Assembly: GCA_019912545.1 (NCBI GenBank)
Contig: JAIOIK010000138.1
Location: 46,412 to 110,411, forward strand
Length of the DNA: 64,000 nt
Direction: 5' to 3'
From: Ignavibacteria bacterium
GTDB taxonomy: Bacteria; Bacteroidota; Ignavibacteria; Tepidaquicellales; OLB5
Shown: positions 41,164-51,298 of the stretch, piece after piece
Numbering within the stretch: the first letter of the stretch is position 1
Layout of the letters: each line of letters begins with the position of its first letter
Position numbers and translations under genes: made by a program
Notes under the pieces: model-generated
Told to the model about the DNA's origin: nothing
Databases searched by the model: none
What the model saw: only the letters and a program-made list of their open reading frames with translations

Positions 41164-44004
41164 TTAATCTCTGTAACAGATAGATTTATAGGGGCAGTAT
41201 TTACAATGTTCGAGCCTGGGTGTTTGGATAAAAGGTGTTGCTCTATCAAATATTTTAGTAAGTAAGGTTATTAGTTTTTCTTCAAACATTATCCTTTTTT
41301 CGGGGCTTATCGGTTCCTTCTCAAACCAGTGAATACCTGCAGAGATCTTCTTAAGCGGATAAATTCCAACCACAAGTTTTGAAGTTCTGTGTTTGTTCAG
41401 ATACAGCGATGCGTAAAATAACTGTTGAAAGTTTTCCTTCATTTTAACATTCTCAAATATCCTTTCAATGTGTTCGCTATCAGAAACTTTTGATGATTGA
41501 TTTACTGTTTCAACAGTTCCGGTCTTGTAATCAATTATCCTGGTTATACCGTCCTTTATTTCAATCCTATCAAGCCTGCCATATAACGGCACTTCAGTGA
41601 TCTCTCCATCAATATTCAAGATTTCTTTTTTTTCAGCTTTAGATTCAAGCTCAAGAATCCTGAATGGTGTTTCCAAAAGATCGCTTTTCAATACCTTAAT
41701 TATCAGTTTTTGGATTATACCTTTATAAAGCAGATTCTTTCCCTGTTTTAGTTTGGCAAACTCTGCATATTCTTTCATTTCACTACAAGCCTGCTTCCAC
41801 AATTCGTCATAATCAGTCTTAACCTTATCAATCAAACTATTCACTATGTCCGGAAATACTTCTTTCCCAACGCTATCCCTGTATAATATATCCATGATCT
41901 GGTGGAACAGATCACCAAATGCCGCTGCGGAAAAGTATTCTTCTACTTCTTCTTCTTCCTTAAGCTTTGCTGCCTTCTTAAAATAGAACTGGAGCGGACA
42001 GTTTATGTACAGGCTCAAAGTTGTCGCAGAAAATTGTTTCTCGCTTTTTAAAAGATCAAGTACCTCATCAGACTTCTCGATTTTGATCTCTCTGCGTTTG
42101 GGAAGTTCAATTTCGCCGCTTAAAAGCATGCTTTGGATCTTAAGGTTTTTGTTCACTACCGCAAGTTCATTTTCTACCTGCATAATAAAGCGGCTTTTCT
42201 CGCCTGCTGAGATAATTCCGGTTTCAGTGTTGTAGATAAGCGTCACATTTTTTGCTTTTTGCATCAGCCTGTAAAAGTAATATGCGTAATCAGCTTCAGT
42301 GTCTTCACTTACCGGCAATTTGAATGCTTTTTTAAGTGCAAAAGGAATAAAGGAGCTTGAGTTCATTTCTCTTGGAAGGATTCCTTCATTGACTGAAAGT
42401 ATGAAAACATTATCAAAATCAAGTGACCTTGTTTCAAGCATACCCATTATCTGTATTCCCTCAAGCGGCTCCCCCGAAAAAGGAATTTTCAACTTTGAAG
42501 AATGTTCCATGAGTATATTCCAGAATGTATCACGGCTGATCTCAGGCGAATATTTATCAAGAATATCTTTGATCCTGTTTAGCTCTGTAAATGTTTTATT
42601 GATAAATTCGTTTTCATATACACTCGCATGGGTGCTTTGTGTTATCATACCGGAAAGCTTCACGATCAAATTCCTGATATAATCATATGATTCCATTACA
42701 GTATCCGCTGCTGTAAAGATATGGTCAACTATATCCGGCGGACTTTTAAACAGGCTTTTCAGAAATTTTGCCGAAGCATAAATTACATTTCTGTTATTTA
42801 TTGAATTTACTGTTTTGCTTATGATTAGGGGAGAAACTTCGCGGATGTATGGATGTAGGAGCACGCTGATTATATCATTATGGTAAAATTCCTTAGAAGC
42901 GCCCTCTCCCCTGCTGTTCAAATTCAGATCTTTGAGTGACTGAAGCAGGCTAAATAGCATTGAATTCTTAAAGGAATAGCCCATTGTTATGTTAATAGCC
43001 TTAATATTTTCAGGGATTGATCTCAGCACTGGCATAAGCAGGCTGTCATCCGGCAGTACTATTGCGGTTTTGATAGAAACGGTGTCTGCCAACTTTTCAA
43101 GTTCGCTGCCAAGCACTTTAGCCTGTGAAACATCAAATGGCGCACCAATGATATTTATGTTCAGTTTCTCTGTTGATAGAGAATTTGCTATCCACTTTGG
43201 CTTATCATCATTAAGCTTAACAAAATTCTCACTAAGAAATTTTCCTGCTTCCAGTTTCTTGTCTTCTATATAATAATTGTCAGCATCCCAGAATACTTCA
43301 GATAGTCCCTGCTTGAGAAGTTCATTTATAATTTCTTCCTCGCACCTGTTTAACTGATTGAAACCTGCAAAGATTATCTTTTTGTATGGAGTAATGAATT
43401 TTTTTGTCTTAACGGTTTCAAAAAGTTTCCTGTATGCCATCCCCTCATAGCAAATATTTTTATCTTTAAGAGAGCTGCGGAATTTATGATAGACCCTGCC
43501 AAGTATTTCCCATGTCTTAATGAATTCATCCTGCAGGCCTGTCACATCTTTGTCAGAGAAGCTATTCCAGAAACGATAGAACTCATCAATATCCGATACA
43601 CTCAGCTCAAAATCCTCTTCAACTTTCTTGTGCTCACGTAGTATTCTAAACAGATGATCTGCTTCCGCAAGATTTTTATCTATTTCATCGAAATCACGAA
43701 GGATAAGCTCTCCCCATGGATAGAACTTGTCGAATGTAACTTCCTCGGCAAACTGCCTGTAAACTTCGTAGAGTTCAAATATCAGTGTCAGCTCATCAGC
43801 TATTAACAGCTCAGAATTTTCTTTTATGAATTCGCTGATCCCGCACGTTACGGGAGACCATATTGGTTCGCCGATCTCTTCTGAAAGATACTTCTTAAAG
43901 TATAGGCCAGCTCTGCGTGAAGGAAATACAATTTGTATTCCGGAGATTTCTTTTCCGTAAGATTCGTGAAGCTCCTTAGCTAATTTTTTTAAAAATGGTT
44001 TCAA
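41164..44004 (-). CDS. addB: AddB-type subunit of a double-strand-break repair helicase-nuclease
   Basis: 946 residues. The C-terminal PD-(D/E)XK nuclease has LDRIEIKDGITRIIDYKTGT, and an iron-sulphur cluster is indicated by SLYINCPLQFYFKK together with the last 13 residues CKYCPYKSICYRD (four Cys). The N-terminal part starts with a degenerate helicase-like domain (IQIVFPSRRAGLYFKKYL). It lies 24 bp downstream of the AddA-type gene on the same strand. AddAB processes DNA ends for RecA loading. Sequence drift is large, so AddB is assigned by domain order and partner. Confidence 0.9.
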   Translation of the reverse strand: MKPFLKKLAKELHESYGKEISGIQIVFPSRRAGLYFKKYLSEEIGEPIWSPVTCGISEFIKENSELLIADELTLIFELYEVYRQFAEEVTFDKFYPWGELILRDFDEIDKNLAEADHLFRILREHKKVEEDFELSVSDIDEFYRFWNSFSDKDVTGLQDEFIKTWEILGRVYHKFRSSLKDKNICYEGMAYRKLFETVKTKKFITPYKKIIFAGFNQLNRCEEEIINELLKQGLSEVFWDADNYYIEDKKLEAGKFLSENFVKLNDDKPKWIANSLSTEKLNINIIGAPFDVSQAKVLGSELEKLADTVSIKTAIVLPDDSLLMPVLRSIPENIKAINITMGYSFKNSMLFSLLQSLKDLNLNSRGEGASKEFYHNDIISVLLHPYIREVSPLIISKTVNSINNRNVIYASAKFLKSLFKSPPDIVDHIFTAADTVMESYDYIRNLIVKLSGMITQSTHASVYENEFINKTFTELNRIKDILDKYSPEISRDTFWNILMEHSSKLKIPFSGEPLEGIQIMGMLETRSLDFDNVFILSVNEGILPREMNSSSFIPFALKKAFKLPVSEDTEADYAYYFYRLMQKAKNVTLIYNTETGIISAGEKSRFIMQVENELAVVNKNLKIQSMLLSGEIELPKRREIKIEKSDEVLDLLKSEKQFSATTLSLYINCPLQFYFKKAAKLKEEEEVEEYFSAAAFGDLFHQIMDILYRDSVGKEVFPDIVNSLIDKVKTDYDELWKQACSEMKEYAEFAKLKQGKNLLYKGIIQKLIIKVLKSDLLETPFRILELESKAEKKEILNIDGEITEVPLYGRLDRIEIKDGITRIIDYKTGTVETVNQSSKVSDSEHIERIFENVKMKENFQQLFYASLYLNKHRTSKLVVGIYPLKKISAGIHWFEKEPISPEKRIMFEEKLITLLTKIFDRATPFIQTPRLEHCKYCPYKSICYRD

Positions 44005-44028
44005 TTAATTGTTCTTCTTAGTTCCTCT

Positions 44029-47000
44029 TTATTTAACGGTTTCAATTTTTAAGTCATTTACATAAAAAAGATTCATTTCAATTACTTTAAAACCCATATC
44101 TTCCAGTATTTTGCCATACATCTTTATTTGATCAGTGTGTTCATTTTTCCTGCTTCCGGTTTTATAATCCACAACAATTGCTTTATCTTCATCAATAATT
44201 ACTTTATCCGGCCTGTAAATATTGCCGCCCGGCAGGATAATATCTCTTTCATTCATGATAATAAACTTAGGGCTGAACCAACTTCTGACCTTCTCTATTG
44301 AAAATATTATCTTCAGTTCTTCGTAGAGCTTATCTTTCTGTTCAACTGTTATTAGTCCAAGTACTATTATCATATCAATAGCTCTTATGATCGCTTCTTT
44401 CGATGCATTATTTATCAGTGATAGTGCTTTATGTATGATTATTCCCCGGTTCTTAAGCTGCTTAATATCTGTCTTGCTTTCAAGAACAAAATTTTCAAAC
44501 TCAGGCTTTACTATTATTTTCTTAAAAATATTCCCGGAGACCAGTCCATTCATAATGTATGGCGTATATTCTTTTGAATCGCCATTCTTCTGTCCAGGTT
44601 TGTTATTCAAGCCGGATTCATATTCATAATTTTGCGGGTCAAATCCCTGTGCAAATTCGGCATTATTCTTGATAGATTCCTCAATAACATTAACAGCGCA
44701 AAAAGTATTCGAACCTTTCCGGGGTACACTAATAAACAATTTGTCTTCAGCTCTTGTAAAGGCTACATACATAAGGTTTAAATTATCCAGGTGAGTTAAG
44801 GTTAATTCTTCGTTGTAATCTTCTGAAAAATATGAGTTTCCCAGTGCTGTCGATGCCTTTACAAAATAAGCGGGTGATTTATCAAATGGAGCATTATCAG
44901 ACGATGCCCAAATCAGGCTTTTGCCGGGCTTGAAGCCAAAATCCCAGTTGGCATATGGAATGAATACAACCGGCGCCTGGAGACCCTTAGCTTTATGGAT
45001 TGTCATAACCCTGATTGCATCTTCTTCTTCAGGCACTACAATGGTATTATCTGACTTATTCTCTTCCCACCACTTCACAAATCCATACACATCACTGTTA
45101 TTTTCGTCTGAATACTTCTTAAGCACATCAAGGAATCTGAGCAGGTAAGTATCTGCATTACCGCCAAGAGAAAAGATCATTATCAGCTCTTCGGCAAGAT
45201 CGTACAATCCAAGTCCCGAAAGCTTTACGTTTATTTCACTTCCATTTCCGTTCTTAAAAAACTGGGTCGGGAGTAATTCTTTAAACAAAGTTTTGAAGCT
45301 GCCATTTTCCTTTAAGTGATCTGTAAAAATATCATTTAACTTTGCATCTGAATGTTTTATGTAGATAAGATAATTATACAAAATTTCAGTTCTTGCAATA
45401 TTATTGCTGTTATCAACGATATACTTGAAAAGATTTAACAACAGTCTCACTTTTGGAGAGTTTGTTAACAGCAGTGAATCACTTGAAATAACCTTTAGAC
45501 CCGCATAAATAAGCAATTGTGCAGCTTCCAGTGCATCCTGATTGCCTCTTACAAGCACCAGGATATCTCTCTGCCTGTAACCGCTTTCAAGGAGTGACTT
45601 TATCCTGTAGATCATGTTTTCACCGGCAAGTTCCCTTGAAGTAACTCCACTATCCCGATCACTCACGTAGAATTTAATATTTACATATCCATCATCTGAT
45701 TTATTTTTAGTTTCTTGTTTTATGTCAGCATATGCTTTTGTTATTACATCACCGAAACCTGCGGGAGAATTGCCCGCGCAGATTTCACATGCTGCTTTGA
45801 AAAAGGCGTTATTGAAATCTACTATTCTTTTTTTACTTCTGTAATTTTCATTCAGGCTTTCTTCCTTTATTAATGGAAGGAAACCGGCAAGATCTTTCTT
45901 GGCATCTTCAAGCAGCAGTTTCATATTGCCGTTACGCCAGCGGTAAATTGATTGCTTAACATCACCAACGATGAGTGATGAATTATTCTCACTAAGGGAG
46001 TTTTCGATCAGGGGCAGGAAATTCTGCCATTGAAACGTAGAAGTATCCTGGAATTCATCTATTAAAAAATTCCTGTAGTAACTGCCGATCTTTTCGAAAA
46101 CAAACGGACTGCTTTGGCCGGAAATTACATTCAGCAAAATATTATTGATATCCGAGATCATCAAAACATTATTATCGTCCCTGTATTTTTTCAACTTGCC
46201 AATTAAATCTTTAAATATTCCGGTTATATAAATCGTTCTTATCAGTTGAATAGCTGTATTATACTTAACAAAATTCTTATCATAATTCTCTACCGCAGAG
46301 GTGAGAAGATCAAACAATCCGCCCTCGGCAGCCTGTTTGACTTTGGGATTTGTGTTTTTGCCATACCATTTCTTAATATCGCCGGCAGCCTCCCTGGCTC
46401 TTGCTTTCGGGTCGTAATCGTCTTTTGCAATCCTGTTAATAAGGTAGTTCATAAAACCACCCTTTTTGAAGGGAAAATCATCTATTGTTAACCCGAAATG
46501 ATCAAGTATCTTCGCAGAATCTGCTGCGATAAGTTTCATTCTGTTTTCAAATTCATTCTTCATGGCAAACAAAATGCTTATAAACTCTTTTAATTTCGCC
46601 CGGCTTTCAAGCAGGTCATTACCCTTGCCTGCTCTTATCATATATCGTTCAGTGAATATTTCCTTGGCAAGCTCTTTGATTCTTAGATCAATTTTCCATC
46701 CCTTTTCATCTTCAATGCTGTAATAAATGTAATCTTCAAGAAATCCGGTGAGGTCTTCATCAATTCCTGCGTCATCCAATAGCTTATCGGTGATCTTATC
46801 CAGAACATCATTCTGATTGAGCTCAATATTATATCCAAGCTGCAGCTTCAACTCTTTTGCAAATGACCTGATCACTTTATGGAAGAAGCTATCTATTGTT
46901 GATACTGAAAAGTAAGAGTACCTGTGAAGGATGTTCTTCAGTACAATTGCTGAAGACAATTCTATGTCAGCTTCTATTCCTTCCTTTAGCAGAAGCTGTT

Positions 47001-47208
47001 TAAGTTTCTCATTTTCACCACGCGAAAGTTTAATAAGGGCGCTTATTATGCGTGACTTCATTTCTGCTGCAGTTTTATTCGTAAAAGTTACGGCAAGCAC
47101 ACTTTTGAACGATTCCGGATCGCTCAAAACAAGCTTCAGATATTCCTTAACCAGCGTATATGTTTTGCCTGAGCCTGCAGACGATCTGTATATGAGGAAT
47201 TTGTTCAT
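44029..47208 (-). CDS. addA: AddA-type UvrD/RecB helicase-nuclease subunit
   Basis: 1059 residues. Helicase motifs: Walker A SSAGSGKTYTLVKEYL, VLAVTFTNKTAAEMKSRI (Ia), LIDEFQDTSTFQWQNF (II), VGDVKQSIYRWRNGN (III), VMTIHKAKGLQAPVVFIP (V) and LNLMYVAFTRAEDKLFI (VI). The C-terminal nuclease has KAIVVDYKTGSRKNEHTDQI with the D...D-x-K and Q residues of the RecB/AddA family. With the following gene it forms an AddAB-like complex for recombinational repair; no recC or recD is present. recG lies 4 kb away, so several recombination functions are grouped here. Confidence 0.95.
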   Translation of the reverse strand: MNKFLIYRSSAGSGKTYTLVKEYLKLVLSDPESFKSVLAVTFTNKTAAEMKSRIISALIKLSRGENEKLKQLLLKEGIEADIELSSAIVLKNILHRYSYFSVSTIDSFFHKVIRSFAKELKLQLGYNIELNQNDVLDKITDKLLDDAGIDEDLTGFLEDYIYYSIEDEKGWKIDLRIKELAKEIFTERYMIRAGKGNDLLESRAKLKEFISILFAMKNEFENRMKLIAADSAKILDHFGLTIDDFPFKKGGFMNYLINRIAKDDYDPKARAREAAGDIKKWYGKNTNPKVKQAAEGGLFDLLTSAVENYDKNFVKYNTAIQLIRTIYITGIFKDLIGKLKKYRDDNNVLMISDINNILLNVISGQSSPFVFEKIGSYYRNFLIDEFQDTSTFQWQNFLPLIENSLSENNSSLIVGDVKQSIYRWRNGNMKLLLEDAKKDLAGFLPLIKEESLNENYRSKKRIVDFNNAFFKAACEICAGNSPAGFGDVITKAYADIKQETKNKSDDGYVNIKFYVSDRDSGVTSRELAGENMIYRIKSLLESGYRQRDILVLVRGNQDALEAAQLLIYAGLKVISSDSLLLTNSPKVRLLLNLFKYIVDNSNNIARTEILYNYLIYIKHSDAKLNDIFTDHLKENGSFKTLFKELLPTQFFKNGNGSEINVKLSGLGLYDLAEELIMIFSLGGNADTYLLRFLDVLKKYSDENNSDVYGFVKWWEENKSDNTIVVPEEEDAIRVMTIHKAKGLQAPVVFIPYANWDFGFKPGKSLIWASSDNAPFDKSPAYFVKASTALGNSYFSEDYNEELTLTHLDNLNLMYVAFTRAEDKLFISVPRKGSNTFCAVNVIEESIKNNAEFAQGFDPQNYEYESGLNNKPGQKNGDSKEYTPYIMNGLVSGNIFKKIIVKPEFENFVLESKTDIKQLKNRGIIIHKALSLINNASKEAIIRAIDMIIVLGLITVEQKDKLYEELKIIFSIEKVRSWFSPKFIIMNERDIILPGGNIYRPDKVIIDEDKAIVVDYKTGSRKNEHTDQIKMYGKILEDMGFKVIEMNLFYVNDLKIETVK

Positions 47209-47259
47209 AACGTGCAGTTAAGATAGAGAATTTGCAGTTTTAGAAACAGGAATAAATGT

Positions 47260-48114
47260 TCAATCCTTTTTCCACATCTTCACCCAATGCCACTTTTTGC
47301 AGCCCGGGCATTTTTCGTATCGGGTCTTAAAACTGTTGATTCCAAATGCAGGAGCCGGATAGTTAAATCCGCACTCAGGGCAAATTGATGTGCCGTAAAA
47401 GAACTTGCCTATTTGTATTGAACCAAATTTGAAGTAAACCAGAAGGACAACCATACCAAGAAAGAAAATGATTAACCAAACAGAAACTATAACCTGCCAG
47501 GTGGCAATGCCTAAACTAAGGAAATTTACTGCGGATAAATAGATCGGGAAATTGCCCAGAAAATGCAGGCCCATTGAGCCGAGAAGTCCCAAAATAAATT
47601 TATTGCCAAGCCTGTTGAGTGCAAATGATGTCATCCCTGCATGCACAATGCATACCATGAATCTTTCATTCATGAATCCGGTGAACTGGTACCACGGAAG
47701 ATCGGCAAATTTCGGACTTGCCGCGATGAAATTCCCAACCAGCCATATTTCACCAATACCAAAACCAAGACCTAATGCAAGTGCGGCAACAACAAAATTT
47801 TGCTTTGTGATCTTACCGCGGAAAAATGGAAATATCAGCGGCAGTAACTTCGCCGGTTCTTCAGTTAATGGGGCATAGAAGTTTCTCATGAATCCATATA
47901 ATTCAGCGTTTGAACCGAACAAATATTTGAAAGCATTATCAAGTAGAGGCATCCTGATGAAGTAAAAAGCTACTAATGCCATGGGAAGCTCAATTAGAAA
48001 CAGCATTATGAGCAGTTTGTAATCAGCCTTATCAGCACGCCACTTAATGAACCAGCCGATAAACCCGCAAGCAAGCAATGTTGTTACAAAAGAAGCTATA
48101 TATATCTGATGCAT
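47260..48114 (-). CDS. PrsW-like intramembrane metalloprotease with C-terminal zinc ribbon
   Basis: 284 residues, about seven membrane segments. The E85-E86-x-x-K motif (APLTEEPAKLLPL), GLGFGIGEIW, HAGMTSFALN and GLHFLGNF fit the PrsW/CAAX-like protease pattern of two Glu and later His residues. The last ~45 residues contain ICPECGFNY and YEKCPGCKKWHW, a four-Cys zinc ribbon on the cytosolic side. Known PrsW cleaves an anti-sigma factor; the substrate here is unknown. The ribbon may recruit a target. It follows the S9 peptidase gene on the same strand. Confidence 0.8.
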   Translation of the reverse strand: MHQIYIASFVTTLLACGFIGWFIKWRADKADYKLLIMLFLIELPMALVAFYFIRMPLLDNAFKYLFGSNAELYGFMRNFYAPLTEEPAKLLPLIFPFFRGKITKQNFVVAALALGLGFGIGEIWLVGNFIAASPKFADLPWYQFTGFMNERFMVCIVHAGMTSFALNRLGNKFILGLLGSMGLHFLGNFPIYLSAVNFLSLGIATWQVIVSVWLIIFFLGMVVLLVYFKFGSIQIGKFFYGTSICPECGFNYPAPAFGINSFKTRYEKCPGCKKWHWVKMWKKD

Positions 48115-48167
48115 AAGATTACTTATTCATTGTATGAAAATTCATCAGCCTGATACCGGGATCAGCT

Positions 48168-50012
48168 TTATTTCACTTTCAAATGCTTTGCCAGGAACTT
48201 CTCCATTGCTTCGTAAAAGTCAAACCTATTCTCTTCGTTGTGGAATCCATGGCCTTCATTATCTTTAACCATGTACGGTACATCTATATTGCGTTTCTTC
48301 AGTGCTTCAACCATTTGGTCAGATTCGTTTATGTTCACTCTCGGGTCCATTCTGCCCTGTGCGATAAATAACGGGGATTTAATCTTATCGGCATGAAATA
48401 CAGGCGAGGTTTCTTTCAGCAGTTCATTGTCCTTTTCAGGATGACCGACCATTGCATACATAGTTTCAAGATATGGCTTCCAATATGAAGGAATGGATTC
48501 GAGGAAAGTGAACAAGTTGGATACACCCACATAATCAACTCCGGCAGCATATACATCAGGCGTGAACGCCAGCCCGGCAAGTACGGCATAACCGCCGTAA
48601 CTTCCGCCATAGATCGCAACACGTTTTGCATCAGCAATGCCCTGATCAACCAGCCAATTCACACCGTCAGTCAAATCATCCTGCATAGTTCTTCCCCACT
48701 GTTTAAACGAAAGTTCCCAGAACTTCCTTCCGAAGCCGGTTGACCCCCTGTAATTTAACTGCAGTACAGCATATCCCCGGTTGGCCAGGAATTGAACCTC
48801 CGGATTATATGTCCAAACATCCCTGACCCATGGACCTCCATGTGGATTAAGAACCAAGGGGAGACCTTTTGCTTCCGTTCCATTCGGCAAGGTTAAGTAC
48901 CCCTGCATTGCGAGGCCGTCTCTTGTTGTTATTGTAACAGGTTTCGTTTCAGCCAATTCATTTTCATTGAGCCATGGGCTGACATCCGAAAGCTTCAAGA
49001 AGGTATCGGCAATGCTATCATATAAATAATATGAACCCAATGAACGGTCACTGTATGTCCGCACAACAAATTTCTTCTCATCATCATCTTTACTTACAAT
49101 TGCTGCTTCATACCCTGCGAGTTCTTTTTCAAGCCTCAAGTACAGTTTCTTTGTGTCATCATCAAGAAATTTCCTTTCAAGCTTCCATGTGTAATAAGAA
49201 ATGTGCGTAAGTACTTTTCTTTTTCTGGAATAACCAAGATTACTCAGATCAACATCCGGACGTTCATACAGAATTTCAATTTCTTTACCTGCAGCAATAT
49301 CATATCTTATAATTGCAGTTTTATCTCTCCCCAGATTTGAGAGTGCATATACATGGCTGTTATCAAATGTAAAAAAAAAAGGCTGAAGCTGTTCTTTGAA
49401 GTCAGTTGTAATTATTGTTCTGAATTTCTCGGTTTCATTATCTCTGTAAAGAATACTCCTGTTAACCCCGTCAGAAGTTATTGCAACCCTTATCTTTCCA
49501 TTATGATCATTAACCCACCCCCCAACATTTCCGGGATTTTCAGCTATCATTGTCATCTCTCCGGTAACTACATTAACCCTGTAAACATCAAATACTTCCG
49601 GAATTCTCTTGTTCAATTCGATAAGAATATCAGTTTTCGAATCATGAAGCTCATCCACAATGTTGCATCTGATATTTTCAAAGGGAGTGATTTCTCTATC
49701 ATTCTTTCCGTCTTTTTCCACAGAGAATAAATGAAAGTTCTCGTCTCCGTTTTTATCTTTCATGTAAAGAATTACATTCTCATTTCCCCAGAAATAGTGA
49801 CTGATGTCTCTATCTGTAACGTTTGTTACCCTTACGGATTCCATTTTGCCGATCTCCTGAACATGGACGTTCAATCTCTCGCTATAAGGCGCAAGGAAGG
49901 CAATAAATCTGCCGTCCGGAGATACTGTATATGCTGTTTTTTCGGGGTTTTTGAAGAAATCTCTTAAAGGTATTTTCCTGACATTTGAGTTATTGATTTG
50001 ATTTTTCTGCAT
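48168..50012 (-). CDS. S9 family prolyl oligopeptidase-like serine peptidase
   Basis: 614 residues without a signal peptide, so cytosolic. An N-terminal beta-propeller (residues ~25-370) is followed by an alpha/beta hydrolase domain: LVLNPHGGPWVRD, LQLNYRGSTGFGR, the nucleophile Ser471 in YGGSYGGYAVLAG, Asp556 in GRMDPRVNINES and His588 in NEGHGFHN. This arrangement is acylaminoacyl- or dipeptidyl-peptidase-like. The enzyme should trim peptides entering or produced in the cell, which fits a proteolytic lifestyle with two secreted proteases. The nearest gene upstream is the wlbA-like one, 226 bp away. Confidence 0.93.
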   Translation of the reverse strand: MQKNQINNSNVRKIPLRDFFKNPEKTAYTVSPDGRFIAFLAPYSERLNVHVQEIGKMESVRVTNVTDRDISHYFWGNENVILYMKDKNGDENFHLFSVEKDGKNDREITPFENIRCNIVDELHDSKTDILIELNKRIPEVFDVYRVNVVTGEMTMIAENPGNVGGWVNDHNGKIRVAITSDGVNRSILYRDNETEKFRTIITTDFKEQLQPFFFTFDNSHVYALSNLGRDKTAIIRYDIAAGKEIEILYERPDVDLSNLGYSRKRKVLTHISYYTWKLERKFLDDDTKKLYLRLEKELAGYEAAIVSKDDDEKKFVVRTYSDRSLGSYYLYDSIADTFLKLSDVSPWLNENELAETKPVTITTRDGLAMQGYLTLPNGTEAKGLPLVLNPHGGPWVRDVWTYNPEVQFLANRGYAVLQLNYRGSTGFGRKFWELSFKQWGRTMQDDLTDGVNWLVDQGIADAKRVAIYGGSYGGYAVLAGLAFTPDVYAAGVDYVGVSNLFTFLESIPSYWKPYLETMYAMVGHPEKDNELLKETSPVFHADKIKSPLFIAQGRMDPRVNINESDQMVEALKKRNIDVPYMVKDNEGHGFHNEENRFDFYEAMEKFLAKHLKVK

Positions 50013-50238
50013 TAATATTCAATAAATTATTAATTAATAGATTGAGAGAGATTAACACGAATTTAGTGATTAATTAGGTGAAATTTAAGAGAATAATGAG
50101 AAAACAAAAACAGTGAACAATTCTTTGCTAATCGTCTGAATGAAAATCTAAATTAAATCAATTTTGCAGCATAACAAATGTATCTATACAAAGCAGAGAT
50201 GTTAAAAATACTTTTTAAAAAGAAAAAAGCATAACTGA

Positions 50239-51180
50239 TTATTTCAAATTCTTCAGAAGAGGATGGTAGTCACCTTTTAAGCCAATAGGTTTTGAGATTC
50301 TAATCTCGTGCACGGCAAGAATTGATGCTTTTGCTTCATCTATCCCGAAACCTCTTCCTTCAAGTATTTCTTTATAGCTTAAAGAATGCAGGTCTTTGAA
50401 TCCTTCGGAAAATTCAATTTCTTCGCCATCAATTGTGATGGAACGGAATGTGGTGCTGCCGGATTTAAGGTCTTTATTATCAAGTGAAAGAAACCATTGA
50501 ACATTCGCATTTTCCAGTTCCATTAGCCCCGCGGCTCTATCATTGCTGTAATAATGCAGCGTGCTTTGTTTTGCCTCTCCAAATATCCATGTCAGCATAT
50601 CAAAAAAATGAATCCCAATATTTGTTGCAATCCCTCCGGATTTAAGCTTATCGCCTTTCCAGGAATAATGATACCACTTCCCCCGTGGAGTAATATAAGT
50701 TAGCACAATATCATGTTTCACTTTTTTTTTCGCGATATCAATCTTATTCTTCAATTCAATAATTGAAGGGTGAAGTCTTAACTGCAGGATAGCATACACT
50801 CCTTTGCCGGTTTCTGCTTCAAGTGATTTAAGTGCATCAGCATTCCATGGATTAAGTACCAGTGGTTTTTCGCATATTGCATGGGCATCTGCTCTTAGTG
50901 CAAACCTGATATGTGCATCATGAAGATAGTTTGGCGAACATATGCTTACATAATGAATTCGTTTTTCATCTCCTTCGCGCCTGAGTTTTTCGCAGTGTCT
51001 GTCAAATCTCTCGTACTCAATAAAAAAAGAAGCATCCGGGAAAAAGCTGTCAATAATACCAACCGAATCATTTGGGTCTAATATTGCAAGCAGATTTTGA
51101 TCATTATCTTTTATTGCCTTCAAATGTTTCGGAGCAATATATCCGCCAGCCCCTATCAATGCAAAGTTATTTGTTTTCAT
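50239..51180 (-). CDS. wlbA: Gfo/Idh/MocA oxidoreductase, WlbA/WbpB-like UDP-sugar dehydrogenase
   Basis: 313 residues. The Rossmann start NFALIGAGGYIAPKHLKAIK, then AILDPNDSVGIIDSFFPDA, VSICSPNYLHDAHIRFAL, CEKPLVLNPW, LQLRLHP and YITPRGKWYHYSWKGDKLKSGGIATNIGIHFFDML match the WlbA/WbpB group. These enzymes oxidise C3 of UDP-GlcNAcA as a step towards 2,3-diamino-2,3-dideoxy-D-mannuronic acid of O-antigens. The partner aminotransferase and acetyltransferase genes are not adjacent. It may supply the polysaccharide pathway together with the sugar transferase at 54776. Divergent from recG. Confidence 0.85.
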   Translation of the reverse strand: MKTNNFALIGAGGYIAPKHLKAIKDNDQNLLAILDPNDSVGIIDSFFPDASFFIEYERFDRHCEKLRREGDEKRIHYVSICSPNYLHDAHIRFALRADAHAICEKPLVLNPWNADALKSLEAETGKGVYAILQLRLHPSIIELKNKIDIAKKKVKHDIVLTYITPRGKWYHYSWKGDKLKSGGIATNIGIHFFDMLTWIFGEAKQSTLHYYSNDRAAGLMELENANVQWFLSLDNKDLKSGSTTFRSITIDGEEIEFSEGFKDLHSLSYKEILEGRGFGIDEAKASILAVHEIRISKPIGLKGDYHPLLKNLK

Positions 51181-51274
51181 ATAATTAATAAATAAAGCCG
51201 CAGTATCATCATAATTCTCAAATTTATAGAAAATTAAAGCAAATTAATATATTATAAATTTATCCGTTTTAAGT

Positions 51275-51282
51275 TATATTTG
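51275..51282 (+). promoter_or_regulatory. Candidate TAnnTTTG promoter box of recG
   Basis: TATATTTG ends 16 nt before the TTG start at 51299. No -33 TTG at the preferred spacing is seen. Confidence 0.4.
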
Positions 51283-51298
51283 CACAAAGTTCATACAC

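Noticed and set aside
41164..47208. A new defence system around the helicase-nuclease pair
   Set aside because: Both genes carry the motifs and order of AddAB and no defence partner is adjacent.
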